This document shows, piece after piece, positions 56,901 to 64,000 of a stretch of DNA of 64,000 nt. Position 1 is the first letter of the stretch, and each line of letters begins with the position of its first letter. The notes under the pieces are model-generated. The model was not told the origin of the DNA. It saw nothing but the letters and a program-made list of their open reading frames with translations, and searched no databases. Both the position numbers and the translations under genes were made by a program. The stretch spans positions 1,116,001-1,180,000 of the forward strand of contig NZ_VCEI01000025.1 in assembly GCF_005860765.1 (NCBI RefSeq). The letters are read 5' to 3'. Source of the stretch: Dyadobacter sediminis. GTDB taxonomy: Bacteria; Bacteroidota; Bacteroidia; Cytophagales; Spirosomataceae.

Positions 56901-58531
56901 CCGTACCGGTAACTTACAATCTTGGCGGAGATGTGGATTTATCAGATGATTATATCCGGTTCGAGCTTTTTGATATCAAGAAAAATACAGGTATCCTGCT
57001 GGATTCCACACGGTCTCTGACAGGTACAAGGACATTGCAGCTGCCTGCTTCGCTGCCTGAATCCGGTTACCAGCTCCGTTGCGTTGTCCGCAAGTATAAC
57101 CTTTCTGAAACGATGTATATGGGTGTTACCAAAAAAGCGGAGGTAATCATCAGTGGAAATACGGTGATCAATGCAGGAGAAAAAGCGAAAATACAGCTGC
57201 TTACGGTAAATGGCAGTTACTCTTTTATCAATTACATACTGTCTGACGGAACCAAAGGCAATGCAGGCGGCTATCCGGGTGCAGTTGACTTTATAACGGT
57301 TATGCCGACGGTTACCACCAATTATACCATTAAATCGCTTAGCAATGTATGCGGAGCCGGCATTGCAACCGGGACTGCAAGAGTGGAAGTAAATCCGGTC
57401 AGCCAGCGCAGTGTTACGGTGAACGAAATATATGACCAGATGCAGAATGCAACCTGTACAGGCGACACCATTCTGGTTGGTTACAAGACAAGCGGCACCT
57501 TTACGGCAGGAAACAAAATGACCGTGCAGATTTCCGACACGACGGGCAGAAATTTCCGGAACATCCCGACAACGGGCACTTCCAGCCCGCTGAGCGCCAT
57601 TCTTCCTTCCGGTCTTCCGGATGGGACGCAGTACCGTATACGTGTAGTTGCTTCAGACCCTAATACCAGCGCGGGCGCATTCGAGGATTTGATTAACATC
57701 ATGCATAAAGCCCGTGCCCGGTTTGCCTCTGAAAATGTTGTTTTTGATGAAAACAGCAATCCAAAAATAACCGTTTTGCTCGAAGGAAGCGCGCCATGGA
57801 GATTTCGTGTTGGTACCGATCTGAGTGTTCAGGAATTTTTTTCGTCTGAGCCAAAACAGGAAATTGAACTGCTTCAGGCATCGCCGGATGTGTACTACCG
57901 CCTTTTCAGCGTTCAGAATGCCTGCGGGGCCGGTACCGTAGACAGGCCGTCGATTGTTCATTCCAAAATGATCATTGGGCCGGATGTGCCTCCGCTGCCG
58001 GTTACGCTTGCAAGTTTTTCAGCCCGGAAGCAGGAAAATACGGCGCTGCTTGCATGGACAACTGCATGGGAAACCCAAAGTGATCATTTTGAAGTGCAGC
58101 ATGGCACCGACGGCAAATCCTGGAACACACTTGCCAAAATCAGTGCGAGCGGAGAAAGTAGCGATTCCGTATCTTATCAGTATTTACATGAAAGTCCGGT
58201 TTTAGGATCTGAAAACCTTTACAGGCTGAAAATGGTGGATACAGACGGAAGCTATACGTTCAGCAAGATCAGGAATCTGACCTTTGGTGTGGATGCATCG
58301 CTTGTCCTGTTCCCGAACCCCGTTTCAGAAACGCTGACCATTCAGTATCACGACTGGAAAAAGGTAAGGAACGTACAGCTCCTGAACAGCAGCGCAATTC
58401 CGGTATATAATTCCGGCAGCAATCCGGCTCCGCATGTGGATGTCCGAAAGCTGCAAACCGGCTTGTATTTCCTGAAAATGACCAAAACGGATCAAACGAT
58501 TTTGATTCAGAAAATGATTATTGCGAGATAA
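53987..58531 (+). CDS. 1514-residue repetitive T9SS surface protein
   Basis: A signal peptide (cleavage near LFAQT) is followed by about six imperfect repeats of roughly 200 residues. Each begins with a Cys-containing strand (for example CAGSKGSVQF, CSGDSIEVTF, CTGDTILVGY) and ends with a strand of the type SIKSVSNSCG (about 380, 570, 765, 945, 1125 and 1310). They look like tandem Ig-like, CHU-type domains. A fibronectin-like segment (YRLKMVDTDG) and a type A sorting domain (LFPNPVSE) close the protein. It is probably an adhesin or structural surface filament; I see no enzyme motif. Its own terminator follows, so it is transcribed alone. Confidence 0.88.
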   Translation: MFKFFTLLLACSLGMHTLFAQTPSISMINDRMEWKACVDAPFSLPVMIKGQFSAENKFSIQVRNYYTDKEIAVIPAVLSDGYLKFTFTDASRYLNPSIKFRIVTTAPKTQSGWTSYTFEVFSKGNVILSSPSDADTLNEFDPMPVRLGGFSTSSGRVTLNDSTRIDFSGSWTEINTTSNIAVTRQEAYTIAHAENSCGAMQVSGQVKVVVNKTSLRTIAVMPTAVCVGSEVKLSFSTAGPELTAQTRFKVRFAKLNYNDEKGFYVDVPAERHGNYVVAKFPDSFGLSNSSEFTASVVTENPSLADNTSRLRFFVWPQPQAIFTTQSFTSTVGEAISLGLNVQGIAPITVELSDGSKQTFSQPGSTSFTLKPAQTTTYTVKSVNTGCQNPAYTGNQSVEVIMNTGIIIAGTEKANVICAGSKGSVQFQSNAAFTDATKFWIEAVNDYTPEKLRLPATRLGDKLEFVIPQRAGGYSHMGYTIVTENPGLVSRRADNIQIQSMPDISFSDNNVTTFDKPTNVTLYNQLRGGGPYVVEQADGLKINVNYEYDYSINFYLKQNLDFKLKSVSNSCFKNENLASLPLRIIPTTETGLFVEPVKNTVCSGDSIEVTFGKTGNFNSGNKYLVQAHANCCDYETIGIVTEPGTYRFRISSDQYTPEAKIRITSTNPVVFSQPQTFSVQTKPHDFSIYPEGTKDDPVVFHSYQLPGSIRFSSQGGATASIAYLENGVAKTVANKEYYSASIPLEMVVGKVNAYEIKSVTNACGTFPVNLKTHILPQPYEMSIQNAGYYNRLCAGAPLSVVLDVHDVNATFSLQMAKTDTKDYVTLLSGEKSRTITTTIPAKTAAGSYFVRVVSSDGVATDPMQITISAVPTATISSENESGSVIVEAGEQIYLKTKLTGGANYTLVYEDNSIQNVYGDESTRWIMPVRSGQYSIKSVSNSCGYGTATGSVKVKVTPLLRFNVNSNLLCEGATVPVTYNLGGDVDLSDDYIRFELFDIKKNTGILLDSTRSLTGTRTLQLPASLPESGYQLRCVVRKYNLSETMYMGVTKKAEVIISGNTVINAGEKAKIQLLTVNGSYSFINYILSDGTKGNAGGYPGAVDFITVMPTVTTNYTIKSLSNVCGAGIATGTARVEVNPVSQRSVTVNEIYDQMQNATCTGDTILVGYKTSGTFTAGNKMTVQISDTTGRNFRNIPTTGTSSPLSAILPSGLPDGTQYRIRVVASDPNTSAGAFEDLINIMHKARARFASENVVFDENSNPKITVLLEGSAPWRFRVGTDLSVQEFFSSEPKQEIELLQASPDVYYRLFSVQNACGAGTVDRPSIVHSKMIIGPDVPPLPVTLASFSARKQENTALLAWTTAWETQSDHFEVQHGTDGKSWNTLAKISASGESSDSVSYQYLHESPVLGSENLYRLKMVDTDGSYTFSKIRNLTFGVDASLVLFPNPVSETLTIQYHDWKKVRNVQLLNSSAIPVYNSGSNPAPHVDVRKLQTGLYFLKMTKTDQTILIQKMIIAR

Positions 58532-58835
58532 AAGCTGACTTGCTTGCAACTGGCAGTCATGTATTGCCATGATTTCATACCCGCATCAAATTCCAGAATT
58601 GAATTTTGATGCGGGTAATTTTTTAAATAAGAACATGCTGTTTTGGTCAAATCCTTCTTTTATAGGCATTTTTTCATCTTTTACAAATCGCCAGCCTTCC
58701 TGCCCGGCTATAAAGCGGACTTATAATGATTTAATAAAAAGTAACCGGTAAGTAAGTAATGCTTTATTCATACAAAAAGATTGGAAAGATTTACCTTGTT
58801 CAATAGTACCCAACATTCTAAGGCTACCTGAAATC
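58532..58835. other. Intergenic region with terminator
   Basis: 304 bp: the terminator of the repeat protein gene and AT-rich DNA before the next start. TACCTTGT near 58782 is at best a poor -7 element. Confidence 0.45.
58578..58624 (+). terminator. Rho-independent terminator
   Basis: Stem TACCCGCATCAAA / TTTGATGCGGGTA followed by A and six T, 47 bp past the stop of the repetitive surface protein. Confidence 0.9.
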
Positions 58836-60566
58836 ATGAATATAACTTTACTCAATCGCCCTTGTCTGTTATCAAAGGATGCAAGTCAGTTTTTACAATG
58901 GCTCAAAATGACAAATGATTGTGTCGGACGTAGAAAATGGCTGGAGTCACTGCTTACAGGACTGCTTCTTTTTACTTTATGCGGTATATGGTCAAGCGCG
59001 GCAGCCGCTCCGGTTCTCGCCCATATTGGAAAAAGAACAATCATTGTAGGCCATACGGTTGTTTTTGATGCCGATGCTACCACGGATATTGGTGTAAGAC
59101 GTACGTTTTCACTGGTCAATGCGCCGGCAGGTACCTTAATTAATCCCGGAAACGGCAATTTTAGCTGGACGCCGCAAACTCCGGGTGTTTTTACGTTTGG
59201 CGTGAAAGTGACCGACAGCAGCCCGGAAGCATTGTCGGATGAAAAACAGGTAACGATTAATGTGCTGGATATATATGCTAACGATACCATCCGCATCAAT
59301 GCCGGAGGAAAGGACTATATTACGGCTGACGGCCGGAAGTTCAGGGCGGATGCCTATTTTTCAGCAGCCGATCCAAGAACCAGTTCCATCGAAAGCGGCG
59401 ATATCCTCAACACAACGGACGATGAACTGTACCGCTCGGGCCGCAGTTCTCGTGAATTTGTTTACCGGATGCCTGTACCCGATGGAGAATACAATGTAGT
59501 GCTGCATTTTGCCGAAATCTGGTTTGGCGCTCCGGGTGGGAGAAAAGGCAAACGGCGGTTCAATGTCAATATCAATGACGTTCGGAAACTCGAAGAATTT
59601 GATATAACTGCTCAGGCAGGCGGAGCGATGACAGCCACGCAGGTAACGATTCCCGTAACAATCACAAGCGGCGTAATCAATATCCGTTTTTACCAGGGTT
59701 CTGCGGATATGCCCCGGCTGGCTGCCCTTGAAGTGCTGATGACAAGCAGAATAACCAAAGCAAGCCTGCCCGCAATTGCCGATTCCTATGTACGCAGCGA
59801 TCATTATGCCGACACCAATTACGGCTCTGCCGATTCGCTTTTTGTGAAAAGCGGTATGAATAAAGCGCGTGCATATATTAAATTTTCACTGTCAGGTTTA
59901 GGTCAGGTCAATTCCGCCAAACTGCGTATTTATGGTTCTTGTAATTGCCTGTACAGCAGCGGCGTGATAGCAAGGGGTATAAGCGATGACAGCTGGACAG
60001 AAAATGAAATCACCTGGAATAATGCGCCAACGGATGTAACTGGTTATTCCAGCCATACTGTTGTGACCGACAATCCTAAATATCATGATCTGGATGTAAC
60101 GGAATTTATTCAGCAGCAGATTAACGGAGACGGAATTGCTACACTGTTACTGGAATGGACTGCACGTGATACCAGAAGCAATTACAACAGCCGTGAAAGC
60201 ATTGCGAATCCGCCACAGTTAATTATCAATGCAGATGCTCCTGTAAATTCCAATACGAGATTAAATCAGGAATTGGCAAGTTCTGCTTTACCTTCCGAAG
60301 CAAAACTGGAGAAATCCGTCATTTACCCAAATCCTGCCCAAAGGCAATTTTCCATCACATTTTCTGAAAAGCATACCGGCGCTATTTCCCTGAATATTAT
60401 CAATCGGCAGGGCAGAAGCATCCAAGTCGGAACAGTAGAGAAAAGCATTGCAAAGTCAAAAGCCGAAATTGATATTTCAAAACTGGCCGTCAGCAAAGGA
60501 ATCCATATGCTGCAAATACAATCAGAAACCGAAACGGAAAGGATCAAATTGCTGATTACGGAGTAA
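58836..60566 (+). CDS. Malectin-DNRLRE T9SS surface protein, paralogue of the tail of the giant
   Basis: A 576-residue protein with domain order He_PIG-like Ig (about 55-145), malectin (about 150-300, RINAGGKDYITADGRKF, HFAEIWFGAPGG), DNRLRE/CBM96-like domain (about 305-460, ADSYVRSDHYADTNYGSAD) and type A sorting domain (IYPNPAQRQF). The same four-module order ends the 2952-residue protein at 4668-13526, with the malectin and sorting parts clearly alike. Expected to bind glycan on the surface. Its own terminator follows, and an HTCS sensor gene lies downstream on the same strand. Confidence 0.9.
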   Translation: MNITLLNRPCLLSKDASQFLQWLKMTNDCVGRRKWLESLLTGLLLFTLCGIWSSAAAAPVLAHIGKRTIIVGHTVVFDADATTDIGVRRTFSLVNAPAGTLINPGNGNFSWTPQTPGVFTFGVKVTDSSPEALSDEKQVTINVLDIYANDTIRINAGGKDYITADGRKFRADAYFSAADPRTSSIESGDILNTTDDELYRSGRSSREFVYRMPVPDGEYNVVLHFAEIWFGAPGGRKGKRRFNVNINDVRKLEEFDITAQAGGAMTATQVTIPVTITSGVINIRFYQGSADMPRLAALEVLMTSRITKASLPAIADSYVRSDHYADTNYGSADSLFVKSGMNKARAYIKFSLSGLGQVNSAKLRIYGSCNCLYSSGVIARGISDDSWTENEITWNNAPTDVTGYSSHTVVTDNPKYHDLDVTEFIQQQINGDGIATLLLEWTARDTRSNYNSRESIANPPQLIINADAPVNSNTRLNQELASSALPSEAKLEKSVIYPNPAQRQFSITFSEKHTGAISLNIINRQGRSIQVGTVEKSIAKSKAEIDISKLAVSKGIHMLQIQSETETERIKLLITE

Positions 60567-60610
60567 CTTTCAGGATTCGTTATTTTCATAAACAGGAACG
60601 TAAGCACGTA

Positions 60611-60654
60611 GTCAAAAAGCCGTCTGGATGTAAAATTGCAGCCGGCTTTTTGAC
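60611..60654 (+). terminator. Rho-independent terminator
   Basis: Stem GTCAAAAAGCCG / CGGCTTTTTGAC with a 20-base loop, 45 bp after the malectin protein gene. Confidence 0.82.
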
Positions 60655-60861
60655 GTTCTATACACAATTGACCCATTAACCCGATTATCAATCCTGGCAT
60701 TTACAGTCCAGCCATTTTCCTCTAAATCCTTCATCCCTTTCCTCCATTTTCCCTTTTTCAAAAGCTTCAGGCACGATTATCTCTCCATCTGTACATTCGA
60801 TTCCATACAATTATTTTGAACCGATTATAGTTATTTTGTAACTTCTATAAACATTCTTTTA

Positions 60862-63800
60862 ATGCGAAGTTGGCTGTACGGATTGTTGTTGGTTGTCTGC
60901 ATTTCAGGCAAAGGTGAACTTGCTCTGGCACAGTCCAATTCCTATCAGTTCGTGCGCTACAGTGCGGAAAAAGGACTTTCCCATAATCAGGTAAATTGTT
61001 TTCTGAAGGACCGCAAAGGTTTTGTCTGGATCGGAACGGCCGAAGGACTGAACCGTTTTGACGGATATTCCTTTAAAATATTCAAACACAATCCTGCTGA
61101 TACCACAACGCTTTCCGACCATCATATTCTGGATCTGTTTGAAGATCCGGACGGCTATATCTGGATTCATACAAGAAAAGGCTACAATATTTATGATCCT
61201 TCCACTGAACGGATGGACAAAGAGGCAAATAAAGCTGCACGGCGGCTGGGATTGCCGGATGCGGATTTTAACCGGGTGTTGAAAAACAGCGATGGAAATT
61301 ACTGGATCCATCACAACCGCCTTGGTTTGCTGAAATACATGCCTTCCGGCAAGCAGCTGATAAAAATAAATTACAACCCGCCAACGCAAAAGCGGGCCAG
61401 GCAGAAAGAAAAAGCACGAACGGTTATTTCAGATTTTAACGAAGATAAAAACGGTAATTTATGGATCGTTTACAACGACGGCTTCCTTGCAAGGCTGGGC
61501 TCGAAGAATTACAAACCGACATTTGAAAGCAGTTTGCTACAGGAAAAACAGACCGGAATTTCTGATAACCACCGGGTTTTTGTAGATCAGGACGGCGAGC
61601 CCTGGGTTTACATCATCAAAGCAGTTCGCGGGGCTTTTTACTTTGATCTTGAAAGTAATGAACTCGTTCCGGTCAACAAGGCAGCACCGGATTTCAGACT
61701 GAACAATAATATTGTAAGCGCCATCATTTCAGGTCCGGACGGGAAAATATGGATTGGAACGGATCACGGCGGGATCAACATGGTCGATAAGAAAAAAAAG
61801 GCTGTTTCTGTATTGCAGCACAATCCGAACGATCCGAAAACGATCAGCCAGAACAGTATTCTGGCCTTGTACAAGGATCAGACGGGCATGATCTGGGCGG
61901 GTACTTTCAAAACGGGTTTTTGCAATTATCATAAAAACATCTTCAAATTTTCCCTCATCCGGAATCTGCCTTCCAGCCCCGGCAGCCTTCCGTTCAATGA
62001 TGTAAATGTTTTTGCAGAAGATAAAAAAGGGAATATCTGGATTGGTGCAAATGGCGGCGGACTCATTTATTACGACCGTAAAAATAACAGTTTCAGGCAA
62101 TACAGGAATATTCCGGGCAATCCGAACAGTCTGAGCAATGACGTGGTTGTAAGTTTGTTGTTGGATAAAAGTGATATTTTGTGGATCGGGACCTATTTTG
62201 GCGGACTTAACAGCTTTGACGGAAAAACATTCCGGCGGTACTTGCACAATCCGGCTGATTCAACGAGTCTGATCGACGACCGCGTCTGGGAAATCTTCGA
62301 AGATTCAGAGCGCCGGCTCTGGATTGGTACGCTTGGCGACGGGCTTGACCTTTTTGACCGTCAGAAAAATACATTCCGCCATTTCCGTCCGTTTGCGCCC
62401 AATTCGATCAGTTCCGACTACATAGCAGCCATGATTGAGGATAAAGACGGCGATATCTGGATCGGTACCGCTTACGGGATTGATGTTCTGAAACGGAATG
62501 CCGGCCGGTTTGTGCATTTCGGGCACGATGCGAACAATCCTGGCAGTTTAAGCAGCGATAACGTGATTTCGCTTGAAGAGGACGCATTGGGTAATATCTG
62601 GGTCGGAACCGCGCAGGGATTGAATTTGTACGACAAAAAACGAAACAGATTTATTTCCTATGATTTAAAAGACGGTTTGCCCGATAATTCCATTCTGACC
62701 ATTGCGGTAGACAGCAAACAGGATTTATGGCTGGGAACATCAAAGGGATTGGTACATTTTCGCATTGGTAAAAGGAACGGAACGCTTCCGGAGAAATTTG
62801 ATATCCGTACCTATAATGAAGTGGATGGATTGCAGGGCAGGAGTTTCAATGAAAATGCGGCCATCCGCCTTCGCTCGGGCGAACTGATCTTTGGCGGAGC
62901 CAATGGTTTTTCAATCTTTTCGCCTGAGAAATGGCAGGATGAGCCTGTAAATTCCGATGTGGTATTAACTGATTTCCAGATTTTTAACAAAAGCATTAAG
63001 CCGGATGAAAAACTGAACGGAAAAGTGGTGCTGGAAAAGTCAATTTCGGTAACGGATGAAATCCGGCTTGAATACAGTCAGAATGTTTTCACAATCGAGT
63101 TTGCAGCGCTCAATTTCCTGCATTGGGATAAAAATCATTATCTGTATACGCTTCAAGGGTTTAATGATCAGTGGTTTGAGGCCGATAACAATACCCGAAA
63201 AGTCACTTACACCAATCTTGATCCCGGAAATTATGTTTTCAAAGTTCGGATTAAGGAAGGCAATGCTGTTTCAAAAGAAAGAATCCTGAAAATCCGGATT
63301 GATCCGCCTTTCTGGAAAACGCCGCTGGCCTATATCCTTTATGTTCTGACGATGATCGGTGCGCTTGCTGTTGCCCGCTGGGTATTGCTGGAACGGGAAC
63401 GGCTGAATTTCAAAATTGAACAGGAAAGGAGGGAAGCTTTGCAGCTGCATGAACTGGATTTGATGAAAATCAAGTTTTTTACCAATGTAAGCCATGAATT
63501 CCGCACGCCGCTTACCCTGATGCTCACGCCGCTGGAAAGTCTGCTGAACAGCATTCATGCAGATTCGGGCGTCCGCAGCCAGTTGTCCATGATTCACCGG
63601 AATGCGCGCAGGCTGCTGAATCTGGTCACGCAATTGCTGGACTTTAAAAAACTGGAAGTAGAGGAAACCGAGTTCAGGCCGGAAAGAGGCGATATCATTC
63701 ACTTTATCAGGGAAATCGCGCATACCTTTTCCTATTTGTCGGAACGGAAGCATATTGATTTCACTTGCATAACGGATGAAGATTCGCGCTTTGCCCTTTT

Positions 63801-64000
63801 TGATCAGGAGAAACTTTCCCGGATCATGTACAACCTGTTATCCAATGCTTTCAAGTTTACGCCGGAGCATGGAAAAGTATCTGTAAAAATCAGGATAATA
63901 AATGTGGAAAATGCGGAGCAACTGGAAGTAATCGTAGCGGATTCAGGCATCGGCATTCCGAAAGAAGCGCAGGAAAAGGTATTCGACCGTTTTTTTCAGC
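60862..64000 (+). CDS. Hybrid two-component sensor (HTCS-type), 3' end missing
   Basis: The frame starts at ATG 60862 with a signal peptide (cleavage near ALAQS) and runs off the right edge after 1046 codons. The periplasmic part (about 25-810) consists of two-component regulator propeller repeats (about ten copies of WIGTxxG-type motifs) and a Y_Y_Y domain. A membrane helix lies at about 815-835 (PLAYILYVLTMIGALAVARWV), followed by HisKA with the phosphorylated His at residue 878 (SHEFRTPLT) and the HATPase N box (NLLSNAFKFTP) and G1 motif (DSGIGIP). In Bacteroidota such proteins usually continue with a receiver and an AraC domain and control polysaccharide genes; that end is not visible here. 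The neighbouring malectin protein suggests glycan sensing. Confidence 0.92.
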   Translation, partial: MRSWLYGLLLVVCISGKGELALAQSNSYQFVRYSAEKGLSHNQVNCFLKDRKGFVWIGTAEGLNRFDGYSFKIFKHNPADTTTLSDHHILDLFEDPDGYIWIHTRKGYNIYDPSTERMDKEANKAARRLGLPDADFNRVLKNSDGNYWIHHNRLGLLKYMPSGKQLIKINYNPPTQKRARQKEKARTVISDFNEDKNGNLWIVYNDGFLARLGSKNYKPTFESSLLQEKQTGISDNHRVFVDQDGEPWVYIIKAVRGAFYFDLESNELVPVNKAAPDFRLNNNIVSAIISGPDGKIWIGTDHGGINMVDKKKKAVSVLQHNPNDPKTISQNSILALYKDQTGMIWAGTFKTGFCNYHKNIFKFSLIRNLPSSPGSLPFNDVNVFAEDKKGNIWIGANGGGLIYYDRKNNSFRQYRNIPGNPNSLSNDVVVSLLLDKSDILWIGTYFGGLNSFDGKTFRRYLHNPADSTSLIDDRVWEIFEDSERRLWIGTLGDGLDLFDRQKNTFRHFRPFAPNSISSDYIAAMIEDKDGDIWIGTAYGIDVLKRNAGRFVHFGHDANNPGSLSSDNVISLEEDALGNIWVGTAQGLNLYDKKRNRFISYDLKDGLPDNSILTIAVDSKQDLWLGTSKGLVHFRIGKRNGTLPEKFDIRTYNEVDGLQGRSFNENAAIRLRSGELIFGGANGFSIFSPEKWQDEPVNSDVVLTDFQIFNKSIKPDEKLNGKVVLEKSISVTDEIRLEYSQNVFTIEFAALNFLHWDKNHYLYTLQGFNDQWFEADNNTRKVTYTNLDPGNYVFKVRIKEGNAVSKERILKIRIDPPFWKTPLAYILYVLTMIGALAVARWVLLERERLNFKIEQERREALQLHELDLMKIKFFTNVSHEFRTPLTLMLTPLESLLNSIHADSGVRSQLSMIHRNARRLLNLVTQLLDFKKLEVEETEFRPERGDIIHFIREIAHTFSYLSERKHIDFTCITDEDSRFALFDQEKLSRIMYNLLSNAFKFTPEHGKVSVKIRIINVENAEQLEVIVADSGIGIPKEAQEKVFDRFFQ

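Overview
The window is a chromosomal stretch of a Bacteroidota bacterium, most likely of the order Cytophagales (Spirosomataceae/Dyadobacter-like; the family is a guess). Seven complete proteins and one left-truncated protein end in type IX secretion (T9SS) type A sorting domains, and a PorV-family T9SS outer-membrane protein is present. One clear promoter has the Bacteroidota form TTG-N19-TAnnTTTG. Shine-Dalgarno sequences are weak. I see no rRNA, tRNA, insertion sequence, prophage or CRISPR.

Layout. 1-13.5 kb holds secreted surface proteins: a partial protein with Calx-beta and anchor-J-like domains, a 471-residue lectin-like protein, and a 2952-residue multidomain giant with malectin-like, Ig-like, beta-propeller and DNRLRE modules. 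A 1-kb AT-rich gap follows. 14.5-24 kb carries a GT39-type glycosyltransferase, a DltE-like SDR, a secreted GH43 glycosidase, a T9SS cargo protein, a nucleoside hydrolase/permease pair and a PorT-like beta-barrel. 24.6-32 kb carries a small membrane protein, a beta-helix T9SS cargo, a thioredoxin-like lipoprotein, a BamE-like lipoprotein, and a sigma factor/membrane protein/OmpH cluster. 32-43 kb carries an AraC regulator with an aldo-keto reductase, a second lectin-like T9SS protein with a CBM6/35-like domain, an orphan gene, palindromic repeat array A, the PorV homologue, a sugar acetyltransferase, the ohr-ohrR peroxide pair, exonuclease III and a membrane protein resembling the N-terminal part of Bacteroidota rhomboid proteins. 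43-54 kb carries repeat array B (same repeat, opposite orientation), an OmpA/TPR pair, an acyltransferase-SGNH protein, an alpha-amylase remnant, a RecD2-type helicase and an MscS channel. 54-64 kb carries a 1514-residue repeat adhesin-like T9SS protein, a compact paralogue of the tail of the giant, and a hybrid two-component sensor that runs off the right edge.

How it fits together. The recurring theme is export and surface display: many large carbohydrate-binding-type T9SS cargo proteins, a PorV-type shuttle, periplasmic chaperone and envelope proteins, and a glycan-sensor-type HTCS. Peroxide defence (ohr/ohrR) and DNA repair (exonuclease III, RecD2) are housekeeping insertions.

The most unusual non-coding feature is a repeat with a period of about 165-169 bp made of four short GC-rich hairpins. 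It occurs as two arrays in opposite orientations, and its changes tend to preserve the hairpin stems.
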